A stretch of 53,185 bases of DNA from Nostoc sp. CHAB 5836 (GCF_020829445.1 NZ_JAIVFV010000032.1:1-53185), one strand, 5' to 3'; shown: positions 34,420 through 42,952, counted from the first letter of the stretch. Translations and numbers: made by a program. Notes: generated from the letters alone by a model not told the origin.

Positions 34420-35655
34420 TTACTTTTTCTTGGCTTGAATCTGGTCAAAAATAGCTCCATCTGCGAAGAACTTTTTATCGATTCCATCCCAGGCGCCGAA
34501 ATCTGCGACTGTACCCAAAGTTTTCACTTTAGGAAATTTGTCTGCAATTTCTTTACTTAAGGTCAAAGTATCATCCGTCGGTCGGAATCCTAATTTTGCA
34601 AACTCCTGTTGAGCCTCTGGAGTATATAGATATTTGACAAAACCTTCGGCCACTTCACGCGTACCGTGCTTATCAACATTTTTGTCTACCACTGCGATGG
34701 GATTATCGATAGAGATATTCACATCAGGGATAATCGCAGTCAGCTTTTGACCCTTTTGTTCTGCTAAGATAATCTCATTTTCATAGTTAATCAGGGCATC
34801 ACCTTGACCCTGCTTGAAAAAAGCATCCGTAGCTTCACGGGCATCTTTGGTCAGCAATGGCACGTTTTTGTACACTTTAGTAACAAACTCAGTGGCTTTA
34901 GCATCATCTCCACCAGTTTTAATCACTGAATTCCAAAGAGCTAAGAAATTCCAGCGAGCAACTCCTGATGTTTTCGGATCAGCAGTAATTAGTTTTATAC
35001 CGTCTTTAGATAAATCTTCCCAGGTCTTGATGTTTTTAGGATTTCCTGGACGGGTGACTAATGCTGCAACTGATTTGGAGACAATACCATTGTTGGGAAC
35101 TTTTTTTTCCCACCCTGATTGAATCAATCCAGCCTTCTCAATCTTTGAGGTATCTCCAGCTAGCGCCAAGTGGACAACATCTGCTTCCAAACCATCGATA
35201 ACGGCGCGAGTTTGGGAACCAGATCCGCCATAGCTTTGCTTGAAGGTGACAGTTTGATTATGATCTTTCTTCCACTGTTCCACAAACTTGGGAATGATGG
35301 CTTCGTGAGCCGCTTTGGTAACTGCAAAGGAAACCAGAGTTAATTCAACATTATCCTTGGTTGCAGCCACAGGAGTAGCATTAGGGGGTTCTGTGGTAGA
35401 ATTACTCCCAGTTCCACCGGAGCAGGCGGCAAGGGCCACACTCAATACAGTACCTACTAAAAAGAGTGATACAAAGCTTTTGAGCGAATTTAGTCTGAAC
35501 CGATAGGTTCGATGTTCAGCGTCGGCGTAGCCCCCACTTCGGCTCCTTTCGACTTCCCTACTTCGGCTGCGCTCAGTACAAGTCAAGGCAAGTAGCTCAG
35601 TGACCACCCGAGGCATCGCTTGTAATCTTTTGAGTGAGCGTTGCCATAAATTCAT
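34420..35655 (-). CDS. sbpA: Sulfate-binding lipoprotein with in-frame leader insertion
   Basis: 411 residues. Periplasmic sulfate-binding protein: LTLVSFAVTKAAHEAIIPKF and KQSYGGSGSQTRAVIDGLEAD are the family signatures. The lipoprotein signal is SFVSLFLVGTVLSVALAACS (lipobox LAAC, about residues 62-81). GGAGG lies 7 bases before the ATG at 35655, so translation includes an odd 60-residue N-terminal part. Within it, about residues 22-46 ([19 protein letters not shown]) translate a mobile repeat. The real signal peptide may therefore be internal, or an internal start may be used. First gene of the sulfate operon. Confidence 0.92.
   Translation of the reverse strand: MNLWQRSLKRLQAMPRVVTELLALTCTERSRSREVERSRSGGYADAEHRTYRFRLNSLKSFVSLFLVGTVLSVALAACSGGTGSNSTTEPPNATPVAATKDNVELTLVSFAVTKAAHEAIIPKFVEQWKKDHNQTVTFKQSYGGSGSQTRAVIDGLEADVVHLALAGDTSKIEKAGLIQSGWEKKVPNNGIVSKSVAALVTRPGNPKNIKTWEDLSKDGIKLITADPKTSGVARWNFLALWNSVIKTGGDDAKATEFVTKVYKNVPLLTKDAREATDAFFKQGQGDALINYENEIILAEQKGQKLTAIIPDVNISIDNPIAVVDKNVDKHGTREVAEGFVKYLYTPEAQQEFAKLGFRPTDDTLTLSKEIADKFPKVKTLGTVADFGAWDGIDKKFFADGAIFDQIQAKKK
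35505..35592. repeat. Repeat inserted in the sbpA leader
   Basis: Two inverted copies of a CTTCGGCT..AGCCGAAG-type unit and GACTTCCCTACTTCGGCTGC make a palindromic intergenic repeat inside the reading frame. A related unit (TACTGAGCGTAGCCGAAGT) is at 38516-38534. Confidence 0.7.
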
Positions 35656-36138
35656 TTCATTTCCTCCACTAAATCTACAAATAATTGATGGGAATACAGT
35701 TATATTCTGTTTATAATACTGGATTATTCCAGATATCTAGTTGCAAATACCAGAAAACCTCACATTCTTGATCAAGAATATGGTGATTATACCCGTTCTG
35801 TGAGGAATTACAAATGCTTTCGTTTTCAGCTATCAAATTGCGTAGGCGCAGTCCAACCTAGGCATCGCGATTGCCTACTTAGTATATCAAGCAACTTGCT
35901 AGGGAATAGCTAATTTGGAAGCTTGGTTTAGAGGTAAGGGAGAGCGTACAATCTCAAATCTTGTAGGGTGCGGTTAGCGAAGCGTAACGCACCATATATT
36001 TATCATACCATTTTCATTGAATCGCATTTGGTGCGTGACGGCAAACTTGATTATTTCGTTGTGCTTCATGATTGATCGTAGCCGTCACACACCCTACAGG
36101 GTTATCTTGATGGAGAAGAATCTGATTTTTTCACAAAT
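35656..36138. other. sbpA upstream region and REP-like repeats
   Basis: 35656-35950 holds the sbpA promoter region, A/T-rich, with no box I can assign. 35961-36102 is a REP pair: TGTAGGGTGCGGTTAGCG in one direction and CGTCACACACCCTACA in the other, enclosing about 100 bases. No gene. Confidence 0.6.
35961..36102. repeat. REP-like repeats upstream of the RAYT gene
   Basis: GTAGGGTGCGGTTAGCGAAG at 35964, GGTGCGTGACGGCAAAC near 36030 and the inverse ACACACCCTACA near 36090 form a REP cluster. The same unit recurs right after the RAYT gene at 36719-36785. Confidence 0.7.
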
Positions 36139-36699
36139 ATGCCTGAATATAGAAGATTTAGAGTTTCAGGTGGTACATACTTTTTTACGCTTGTTACCTA
36201 CAAGCGTTATCCTTGGTTGTGTAATGATATTGCTCGTTTCACTCTTCGAGAAGGAATTGAAAAAGTACGCAAAAAGTACCCTTTTGCAATAGATGCTTTT
36301 ATTCTTTTACCCGAACATTTACATTGTATTTGGACTTTACCCGATGGCGATCGCGATTTTTCTACACGTTGGCGACTGATTAAAACTTTTGTCACAAAAC
36401 ATTGTGAGGATAAGCTCAGTTTAGAATATCCGATTAGCAAGTCACGGCAAAAGCGTCAAGAAAGTAATTTATGGCAAAGGAGATTTTGGGAACATTTAAT
36501 TCGTGATCAAGAAGATTTTTACGCACATTGTAATTATATTCACTACAATCCTGTCAAACATGGTTTGTGTGCTTCTCCCAAAGATTGGAAATTTTCAAGT
36601 TTTCATCGATTTGTCAAAAAAAGAATTTATCCCGAAGATTGGGGAATAAACCAGGTTCCTAACATACCAAAAGCGATCGCAGATGAAGAATTCGAGTAA
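36139..36699 (+). CDS. REP-associated tyrosine transposase (RAYT, TnpA_REP)
   Basis: 186 residues, the usual size. The Y1/HUH signature is complete: PEHLHCIW (metal-binding HxH at about 62-64) and catalytic Tyr in YIHYNPVKHGL (about 136). The N-terminus YRRFRVSGGTYFFTLVTYKR and the end PKDWKFSSFHRFVKK match the family. RAYTs are single-copy domesticated relatives of IS200 transposases that process REP sequences; REP-like repeats flank it on both sides. Confidence 0.92.
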   Translation: MPEYRRFRVSGGTYFFTLVTYKRYPWLCNDIARFTLREGIEKVRKKYPFAIDAFILLPEHLHCIWTLPDGDRDFSTRWRLIKTFVTKHCEDKLSLEYPISKSRQKRQESNLWQRRFWEHLIRDQEDFYAHCNYIHYNPVKHGLCASPKDWKFSSFHRFVKKRIYPEDWGINQVPNIPKAIADEEFE

Positions 36700-36718
36700 T
36701 TATTAGATTTTTGTAGGC

Positions 36719-36785
36719 TTTGTAGGGTGCGGTTAGCGAAGCGTAACGTACCCTTCATAAGGATTTGGTGCGTTACGACGTTCCG
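36719..36785. repeat. REP-like repeats downstream of the RAYT gene
   Basis: TGTAGGGTGCGGTTAGCGAA at 36719 and the opposite-facing GGTGCGTTACGACG at about 36767 repeat the upstream units. The last bases abut the stop codon of the amidotransferase gene. Confidence 0.7.
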
Positions 36786-36786
36786 T

Positions 36787-37566
36787 CTAACTGAATGCAT
36801 ATTTCATGGGCAAACCGTCCTGAAAAACTAGTAATTCTCCCGGTTGAATTTGTGTCCAAACTTCGTTATCTGTCAGGGGAGTGGTAGCAATGACAGCAAC
36901 GCGATCGCGTTCAGTAGTCACCTCTCGAAAATCTACGGTCATATCTTGGTCAATTAAATGGGCAGCTGCAAAAGGCGCTTGGCGAACAATGTAGCTGAGT
37001 TTAGTTGAGCAATAAGCAAAAAAGTGTACTCCGTCTGACAATAAATAATTAAATATACCCAGTTTTGCAATTAAGTCCGTAATTTCTTGCAGCACAGGGT
37101 ATAGTTCCTTGATGTCAGGCTTACCTTTAGGAAAGCGCGATCGCAGTGTTTCTAGGATCATACAGAATGCTTTTTCACTATCGGTGTCACCTACGGCTTG
37201 ATAAAAGCCCAAATTTTCCAGTTCAAAATTTGGCAAATTACCATTGTGGGCAAACACCCAATATTGACCCCATAATTCTCTGCGGAAAGGATGGCAGTTG
37301 TGTAAGGCAATTTCACCCTGAGTAGCTTTGCGGATATGGGCTATGACGTGGGTTGAGTGGATGGGATAACTCCGCACCAACTCCGCTACCGGAGAAGCAA
37401 CAGAAGGTTGGGCATCTAAAAACATTCGACATCCCTTTCCTTCAAAGAAAGCAATGCCCCAACCATCGCTATGATGATCCGTTTTTCCTCCCCGTGCAGA
37501 AAACCCTTCAAAAGAAAAGCAAATATCCGTTGGAACATTGCAATTCATTCCGAGCAATTGGCACAT
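36787..37566 (-). CDS. Class II glutamine amidotransferase (YafJ type)
   Basis: 259 residues. Cys-2 (MCQLLGMN) is the N-terminal nucleophile after Met removal. HHSDGWGIAFFEGKG, IAHIRKATQGE, NCHPF and HNGNLPNF are the conserved glutaminase motifs. It hydrolyses a gamma-glutamyl amide; the acceptor is unknown. It is a distant relative of egtC at 45881 but not next to other egt genes, so another substrate is likely. Confidence 0.9.
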   Translation of the reverse strand: MCQLLGMNCNVPTDICFSFEGFSARGGKTDHHSDGWGIAFFEGKGCRMFLDAQPSVASPVAELVRSYPIHSTHVIAHIRKATQGEIALHNCHPFRRELWGQYWVFAHNGNLPNFELENLGFYQAVGDTDSEKAFCMILETLRSRFPKGKPDIKELYPVLQEITDLIAKLGIFNYLLSDGVHFFAYCSTKLSYIVRQAPFAAAHLIDQDMTVDFREVTTERDRVAVIATTPLTDNEVWTQIQPGELLVFQDGLPMKYAFS

Positions 37567-37974
37567 GGATGTGTAGCTCTCAATTTTTAACTAAGGCCTC
37601 AGGATCAAGATACTTCAGAATGCTGCATGATTCTGGAGCGATCGCTTCAATCTTAAAATTTCATTGGGCATTGGGCATAAAGAACCCCACCCTAACCCTC
37701 CCCGAAATCGGGGAGGGAACTGGATTTTACCCTCTTTGCTCTTCGTTGGGCGACTTTGGGGAGCCAGTGCGGGGACAGGGGTCTCCCCTTCGTTGTGCAT
37801 CTGGCGTGTGGGGTCAAATTCTATGCAACTTCACAAAGAATTGGTATAAGTAAGTCGGTAAAAATAAACTAACCTATATTACGAAACGTAAACACACCTT
37901 AAACCCTTATAAATAAATGACGAAGGACAAATGACAAATGACAGCCTTAGCTAGCTTTATTTGCGTCGCTCTAC
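37567..37974. other. Repeat-filled spacer between purE and the amidotransferase
   Basis: 37680-37845 holds a stacked palindrome (CCTCCCCGA..CGGGGAGG, then a segment also present at 19600-19690), followed by the family A MITE at 37847-37978. The frames open here are repeat translations. Confidence 0.7.
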
Positions 37975-37978
37975 TTAA
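37847..37978 (-). mobile_element. MITE, family A, at the purE stop codon
   Basis: Ends TAAGTAAGTCGG and CGCTCTACTTA are inverted, with TTACGAAACGTAAAC and the heptamer array between them. The purE stop codon (TAA, complement of 37975-37977) is the first three bases of the element or its target duplication. Confidence 0.78.
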
Positions 37979-38493
37979 GACATTTGCTGTAAATATTGCT
38001 CATAGCCTAGTTGTTCTAGTTTCCCTTGCTTTGCAATTACTGATTCACATAAGGTTTGGCGATATTGTTGTACTCTTTCTAACAATTCTGGTTGATGAGT
38101 TGCGAGGATTTGTACTGCTAAAAGTCCGGCATTTTTGGCATTGCCGATGGCCACTGTTGCCACAGGAATACCACCAGGCATCTGCAAAATAGAATACAAG
38201 GAATCTACACCTTGTAAGTTACGAGTGGGTACAGGAACACCGATCACAGGAAGTGGAGTTAAAGATGCTACCATTCCAGGTAAATGGGCAGCACCACCGG
38301 CACCAGCAATAATTACCTTAATACCGCGTTGGTGTGCGAGTTGAGCATATTGCACCATACGTTCTGGGGTACGGTGAGCTGAAACGATCGCCACTTCACT
38401 CTCAACGCCAAATTCTTCACAAACTGCGATCGCATCTTTCATGATGGGCAAATCGGAATCGCTGCCCATGATAATAGCAACTAGGGGAGTCAT
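37975..38493 (-). CDS. purE: N5-carboxyaminoimidazole ribonucleotide mutase
   Basis: 172 residues from the ATG at 38493 ([20 protein letters not shown]). Purine synthesis: converts N5-CAIR, made by PurK, to CAIR. Conserved [26 protein letters not shown] and [18 protein letters not shown] motifs are intact. The open frame starts 48 bases earlier, but those codons translate a repeat. purK lies 13 kb away on the other strand. Stop codon supplied at a MITE edge. Confidence 0.95.
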   Translation of the reverse strand: MTPLVAIIMGSDSDLPIMKDAIAVCEEFGVESEVAIVSAHRTPERMVQYAQLAHQRGIKVIIAGAGGAAHLPGMVASLTPLPVIGVPVPTRNLQGVDSLYSILQMPGGIPVATVAIGNAKNAGLLAVQILATHQPELLERVQQYRQTLCESVIAKQGKLEQLGYEQYLQQMS

Positions 38494-38612
38494 AATATTT
38501 GAAAATTCAAAACTTGTACTGAGCGTAGCCGAAGTATTCAAAATTGTTTGAGTTAGCTTATAGAAGCTAGGTGATGCCGATCATCATCTCATCTATTGGC
38601 GTTGCTTTAATT

Positions 38613-38827
38613 AGACGTCTGGTGAAATTAAATATGCGTTACCCAGAACCTTTGTAGAGACGTAGCACTGCTACGTCTCTACATTCTTAGGACTTACGCA
38701 ATAACTCTCTGAAACTCTTATTCCTTTGTGTCCTTTGCGTCCTTCTCCCAGGGGGAGACGCACTCGCGTTTGCGGTTCGTTTTTTCATGATTTTGCGTAA
38801 GTCCTGATTCTTTTTCACCAGATGTCT
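38613..38827. mobile_element. Family B MITE split by a family C MITE
   Basis: Outer ends AGACGTCTGGTGAAATTAAA (38613) and TTTTTCACCAGATGTCT (to 38827) belong to family B. The inner element 38689-38805 has ends AGGACTTACGCAA and TTGCGTAAGTCCT (family C). Outer sequence resumes as TTCTTTTTCACC after the insert, so C landed in B. Confidence 0.8.
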
Positions 38828-38884
38828 ATTGATTCATTGATATAGATTGCACCTAAAATCAAATTTAGCTATCTTCTCGCCAAT

Positions 38885-40051
38885 GTGATGACTCAAGTAA
38901 CAGAAAGTGCCGTAGATATTATCAATGCTAGAGTGCCTGGTTACAAAGATTTGCAGATGATTTTGGTGAATCAAGAGGGCATAATTGAGCAAATCTTGCC
39001 AATGGGTACAGTAGGGGCGCACAGATTTACATCTGCAATAGATGTAACAGGCGACTGGATATCATTGGGTGGCGTTGATTTGCAAATTAACGGTGCGTTG
39101 GGATTGGCATTTCCTGATTTGACGACTGAAAATGCTCATATACTCCAGAAAATAACGAAATTTTTGTGGGATGTGGGGGTAGATGGATTTTTACCGACAC
39201 TTGTGACAACTTCAGTAGAAAAGATTCAGCGATCGCTAGCAGTCATGGCTGATATTATCCCCAGTCAACAAGCAGGTGCGAAGATTCTCGGAGTACATTT
39301 AGAAGGCCCATTTTTAAATTACCAAAAGCGGGGTGCACACCCAGCAGAGTACTTATTACCCTTAACAATTGACGAGGTAAAGCGGGTTTTGGGAGATTAT
39401 GGGGCGATCGTAAAAGTCATCACCTTAGCACCGGAGTTAGATCCCACTGGCGAAGTAATTCCATATTTGCGTTCTTTGGGAATTACCGTTAGTTTAGGAC
39501 ATTCTCAGGCAACATCAGCCCAAGCCCAACTTGCTTTTGAACTCGGTGCAACGATGGTAACTCATGCTTTCAATGCCATGCCACCATTACATCACCGCGA
39601 ACCAGGATTATTAGGGGCAGCAATTACCCATCCTGATGTCATGTGTGGTTTTATTGCTGATGGTGAACACGTTTCGCCCACCATGCTGCAAATATTACTT
39701 CGCGCTAGCTATCAAGAAAAAGGGCTGTTTCTTGTGAGTGATGCCCTTTCACCTCTGGGGCTACCTGATGGCGTCTATCCTTGGGACAGTCGGCAAATTC
39801 AAGTTAAAAACGGTACAGCACGACTGGCTGACGGCACCTTATCGGGGACGACTTTACCCTTATTAGTGGGAGTGCAGAATTTGGTGAAGTGGGGGATTTG
39901 TGACGTGGAGACTGCCATTTTATTAGCTACCGATGCACCTAGACAAGCGATCGCTTTACCTGGAATTGCCAAGAGTAAACCCGCTAATTTATTACGCTGG
40001 CATTGGGATGAAGTGACAAAAGAACTAACTTGGCAACGATTATTGGACTAA
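38885..40051 (+). CDS. nagA: N-acetylglucosamine-6-phosphate deacetylase
   Basis: 388 residues. Removes acetate from GlcNAc-6-phosphate in amino-sugar recycling. Motifs: GGVDLQINGA (in place of the usual HxH), LGVHLEGPFLNYQKRGAHP with metal-binding Glu, LGHSQATSAQA, VTHAFNAMPPLHHREPG and LVSDALSPLG with catalytic Asp. Full family length. Two adjacent ATGs (38885 and 38888) could start it. Confidence 0.92.
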   Translation: MMTQVTESAVDIINARVPGYKDLQMILVNQEGIIEQILPMGTVGAHRFTSAIDVTGDWISLGGVDLQINGALGLAFPDLTTENAHILQKITKFLWDVGVDGFLPTLVTTSVEKIQRSLAVMADIIPSQQAGAKILGVHLEGPFLNYQKRGAHPAEYLLPLTIDEVKRVLGDYGAIVKVITLAPELDPTGEVIPYLRSLGITVSLGHSQATSAQAQLAFELGATMVTHAFNAMPPLHHREPGLLGAAITHPDVMCGFIADGEHVSPTMLQILLRASYQEKGLFLVSDALSPLGLPDGVYPWDSRQIQVKNGTARLADGTLSGTTLPLLVGVQNLVKWGICDVETAILLATDAPRQAIALPGIAKSKPANLLRWHWDEVTKELTWQRLLD

Positions 40052-40150
40052 ATTTCGCGTCAAGGTAAAAGAATTAAGGTGATAGGGGAAAAAGCGTTAA
40101 TATATTCAGTAAAAATGTATGTACATTTCTGAGATAGACATCATAAACCA

Positions 40151-41770
40151 ATGGATATAGCTTTCTTGCAGCAGTCTTTGGAGATAGCTAAGGAAATTGG
40201 CGATCGCAATTCTGAAGGCAAGTCCTTAGGTAATTTGGGTCTTCCTTACTTATCTCTGGGGCAGTACCAACAGGCGATAGATTTCTCCCAGCAGTCTTTG
40301 GATATCGCTAGGGAAATAGGCGATCGCAATTCTGAAGGCTTATCTTTAATGAATTTGGGTTTTGCTTACTTATATCTGGGGCAGTACCAACAGGCGATAG
40401 CTTTCTTGCAGCAGTCTTTGGATATCGCTAGGGAAATAGGCGATCGCAATTTTGAAGGCAAGTCCTTAGGTAATTTGGGTCTTCCTTACTTATCTCTGGG
40501 GCAGTACCAACAGGCGATAGATTTCTTCCAGCAGTCTTTGGATATTGCTAGGGAAATAGGCGATCGCAATTCTGAAGGCAAGTGCTTAGGTAATTTGGGT
40601 AATGCTTGCTTATCTCTGGGGCAGTACCAACAGGCGATAGATTTCTTCCAGCAGTCTTTGGATATCGCTAGGGAAATAGGCGATCGCAATTCTGAAGGGT
40701 TATCTTTAATGAGTTTGGGTATTGCTTGCTTATCTTTGGGGCAGTACCAACAGGCGATAGATTTCTTGCAGCAGTCTTTGGATATCGCTAGGGAAATAGG
40801 CGATCGCAATTCTGAAGGCAGGTCCTTAGGTAATTTTGGTCTTCCTTACTTATCTCTGGGGCGGTACCAACAGGCGATAGATTTCTTCCAGCAGTCTTTG
40901 GAAATCGCTAGGGAAATAGGCGATCGCAATTCTGAAGGCTCATCTTTAATGAGTTTGGGTATTGCTTACTTATATCAGGGGCAGTACCAACAGGCGATAG
41001 ATTTCTTGCAGCAGTCTTTGGATATCGCTAGGGAAATAGGCGATCGCAATTCTGAAGGCTTATCTTTAATGAATTTGGGGATTGCTTACTTATCTCTGGG
41101 GCAGTACCAACAGGCGATAGCTTTCTTGCAGCAGTCTTTGGAGATAGCTAAGGAAATAGGCGATCGCAATACTGAAGACAAATCCTTAGCTAGTTTGGGT
41201 CTTGCTTACTTATATCAGGGGCAGTACCAACAGGCGATAGCTTTCTTGCAGCAGTCTTTGGATATCGCTAGGGAAATAGGCGATCGCAATTCTGAAGGCT
41301 TATCTTTAATGAATTTGGGTCTTGCTTACTTATCTCTGGGGCAGTACCAACAGGCGATAGCTTTCTTGCAGCAGTCTTTGGAGATAGCTAAGGAAATAGG
41401 CGATCGTAATACTGAAGACAAATCTTTAATGAGTTTGGGTCTTGCTTACTTATATCAGGGGCAGTACCAACAGGCGATAGCTTTCTTGCAGCAGTCTTTG
41501 GATATCGCTAGGGAAATAGGCGATCGCAATACTGAAGGCAAATCTTTAATGAGTTTGGGTCTTGCTTACAATTATCAGGGGCAGTACCAACAGGCGATTG
41601 AGTTCTTCCAGCAGTCTTTGGATATCGCTAGGGAAATAGGCGATCGCAATTCTGAAGGCAATTCCTTAGGTAATTTGGGTCTTGCTTACTTATCTCTGGG
41701 GCAGTACCAACAGGCGATAGATTTCTCCCAGCAGTCTTTGGATATCGCTAGGGAAATAGCCGATCGCAAT
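40151..41770 (+). repeat. 120-bp coding tandem repeat (13.5 units)
   Basis: The unit CAGCAGTCTTTGGATATCGC, then GGGAAATAGGCGATCGCAAT recurs exactly every 120 bases. Changes cluster at a few positions (for example SLG/YQG, NLG/SLG, SEG/TED), indicating duplication and gene conversion. Confidence 0.95.
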
Positions 41771-41839
41771 ACTGAAGCGATCGCCTGGTTTAAGTACATT
41801 GGTGCAAAAAAAGTCAAGTATGTTACGAAACGTAAATAA
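40151..41839 (+). CDS. TPR protein with 40-residue repeats, truncated by a MITE
   Basis: 562 residues, almost wholly 13 to 14 copies of a 40-residue unit (core SLGQYQQAIDFLQQSLDIAR, then EIGDRNSEGLSLMNLG) matching TPR_12-type helices for protein binding. The DNA repeats every 120 bp with very few changes, and nearly every unit carries a HIP1 octamer. The protein begins inside a repeat, so an original N-terminal domain may be missing. The last residues (KYIGAKKVKYVTKRK) are encoded by the family A MITE at 41794-41904, which cuts off the normal C-terminus. Confidence 0.85.
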   Translation: MDIAFLQQSLEIAKEIGDRNSEGKSLGNLGLPYLSLGQYQQAIDFSQQSLDIAREIGDRNSEGLSLMNLGFAYLYLGQYQQAIAFLQQSLDIAREIGDRNFEGKSLGNLGLPYLSLGQYQQAIDFFQQSLDIAREIGDRNSEGKCLGNLGNACLSLGQYQQAIDFFQQSLDIAREIGDRNSEGLSLMSLGIACLSLGQYQQAIDFLQQSLDIAREIGDRNSEGRSLGNFGLPYLSLGRYQQAIDFFQQSLEIAREIGDRNSEGSSLMSLGIAYLYQGQYQQAIDFLQQSLDIAREIGDRNSEGLSLMNLGIAYLSLGQYQQAIAFLQQSLEIAKEIGDRNTEDKSLASLGLAYLYQGQYQQAIAFLQQSLDIAREIGDRNSEGLSLMNLGLAYLSLGQYQQAIAFLQQSLEIAKEIGDRNTEDKSLMSLGLAYLYQGQYQQAIAFLQQSLDIAREIGDRNTEGKSLMSLGLAYNYQGQYQQAIEFFQQSLDIAREIGDRNSEGNSLGNLGLAYLSLGQYQQAIDFSQQSLDIAREIADRNTEAIAWFKYIGAKKVKYVTKRK

Positions 41840-41904
41840 GCTTAAAACCTTTACTAATGACAAATGACAGCCTTAGCCAGTTAACTTTAATTGCGCCAAC
41901 CTAC
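41794..41904 (-). mobile_element. Family A MITE with TTAA duplication in the TPR gene
   Basis: The 111-bp element has ends GTACATTGGTGCA and TTGCGCCAACCTAC. TTAA stands on both sides (41790-41793 and 41905-41908). Removing the element and one TTAA rejoins the frame as WFNLG, the expected TPR sequence. The same inner TTACGAAACGTAAATAAGC motif marks the family. Confidence 0.88.
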
Positions 41905-41908
41905 TTAA

Positions 41909-42133
41909 TTTAGGTTTGTTATTAAAAAACATTAACCGAGAATCAGACGCGCTAGGTGCTTATCGCAATGCCCGTGAACTATATCAAGCGATGGGACTCG
42001 ATACTAAAGTGCAAGATTGCAACAATGCAATTGAGCGTCTTTCTTAACCAAAAAGGCTGTAGTCTCCCGTCGTGGGTTTTGGGTGTGGTTGCGTCGATTG
42101 TGGCATTGGGTACGCAGTTGGTTTCGGCAGTAA
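41909..42133 (+). pseudogene. Severed C-terminus of the TPR gene
   Basis: In frame after the MITE the sequence reads LGLLLKNINRESDALGAYRN, then ARELYQAMGLDTKVQDCNNA and IERLS, the usual end of cyanobacterial TPR proteins, and stops at 42045. In the -1 frame it continues KKAVVSRRGFWVWLRRLWHW to 42131, a basic aromatic tail common in these proteins, so a second frameshift may have occurred. No start codon; not expressed as such. Confidence 0.8.
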
Positions 42134-42268
42134 AATAAGGTGTAGGAATGTTCTCAAATTTATGCCAGAAAACAAAATAATCAAGATAATCATTGATATT
42201 AGTATAAAGATGAGCTTTCTGATTTGTAAAAAAATTAAAATAACTCCAAATCCTTGAACGTAAAAATT
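42134..42268. promoter_or_regulatory. Upstream region of the toxin-antitoxin-like pair
   Basis: 135 A/T-rich bases with no clear boxes. They must hold the promoter for the DUF433/DUF5615 pair. Confidence 0.3.
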
Positions 42269-42589
42269 ATGACTCAAGCAACAACTACTGAATACAAACA
42301 TATTCTAGTTGATCAAAACAATGTTCCTTTCATTAAAGGAACATCTATGAAACTTGTAGAATTAATTACTTCCATTCATGCTTATGGTTGGAGTCCAGAA
42401 GAATTACATTTTCAATATCCACATTTGAGCATGAGCCAGATTTATTCGGCTTTAGCTTATTATTGGGAACATAAAGAAGAAATTGATGCTGATATGCAGC
42501 AACGTTTTGAGTATGCGGAAAGATTACGTTTAGAAACAGGAGAATCTCCATTAGGAAAAAGACTCCGTGCAGAAGGATTAATTAAATGA
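42269..42589 (+). CDS. DUF433 antitoxin-like protein
   Basis: 106 residues from the ATG at 42269; a TTG five codons upstream is possible. DUF433 winged-helix features: LVDQNNVPFIKGTSMKLVEL and YGWSPEELHFQYPHLSMSQI. It overlaps the next gene by ATGA. DUF433 proteins paired with DUF5615 are considered type II antitoxins that bind DNA and neutralise the partner. Confidence 0.85.
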   Translation: MTQATTTEYKHILVDQNNVPFIKGTSMKLVELITSIHAYGWSPEELHFQYPHLSMSQIYSALAYYWEHKEEIDADMQQRFEYAERLRLETGESPLGKRLRAEGLIK

Positions 42590-42933
42590 GTGTTGCTCTT
42601 TATATTGATGAGAATGTGCATCGAGGAATTACAGATGGATTACGGATTCGGGGTGTAGATGTATTAACAGTACAAGAAGATGGGCGGACTAGCTTTCCTG
42701 ATCCTCTTATACTTGACCGTGCGACAGAACTTGAGCGTGTTTTGTTTTCCCAAGATGACGATTTTCTAGCTGAAGCCAACCATCGTCAAGACAAACAAAT
42801 AAGTTTTGCTGGTGTTATTTATGCCCATAAACTCAGAGTTACTGTTGGCGATTGTGTTCGTGATTTAGAAATTATTGCTAAAACCGCCTATCTTGAAGAA
42901 TTAATAAATCGTGTTCAATACTTACCTTTATAA
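42586..42933 (+). CDS. DUF5615 PIN-like toxin candidate
   Basis: 115 residues. PIN-fold hallmarks: LYIDENVHRGITDGLRIRG with acidic residues at 7-8, DVLTVQEDGRTSFPDPLILDRA, and VLFSQDDDFLAEA with a conserved acidic cluster. These would form a metal-dependent RNase site. It overlaps the DUF433 gene by four bases, typical of a co-expressed pair. Toxicity is not demonstrated by sequence. Confidence 0.85.
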   Translation: MSVALYIDENVHRGITDGLRIRGVDVLTVQEDGRTSFPDPLILDRATELERVLFSQDDDFLAEANHRQDKQISFAGVIYAHKLRVTVGDCVRDLEIIAKTAYLEELINRVQYLPL

Positions 42934-42952
42934 GACTCGTGGAGAACATGAG

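Noticed and set aside
36017-36292. Plus-strand frame overlapping the RAYT start
   Set aside because: It is out of frame with the RAYT protein and begins in REP sequence.
37353-37853. Plus-strand frame of 166 codons
   Set aside because: The first part is antisense to the amidotransferase and the rest is repeat translation.
40486-40809. Minus-strand frame across the TPR repeat
   Set aside because: It is periodic only because the sense gene is periodic.
40151-41770. Regular 120-bp periodic repeat resembling a CRISPR-type array
   Set aside because: The period is wholly coding, units have no unique spacers, and the translation is a TPR protein.
41956-42138. Plus-strand 60-codon frame after the TPR gene
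   Set aside because: It runs out of frame through the severed TPR C-terminus, whose own frame gives a recognisable protein end.
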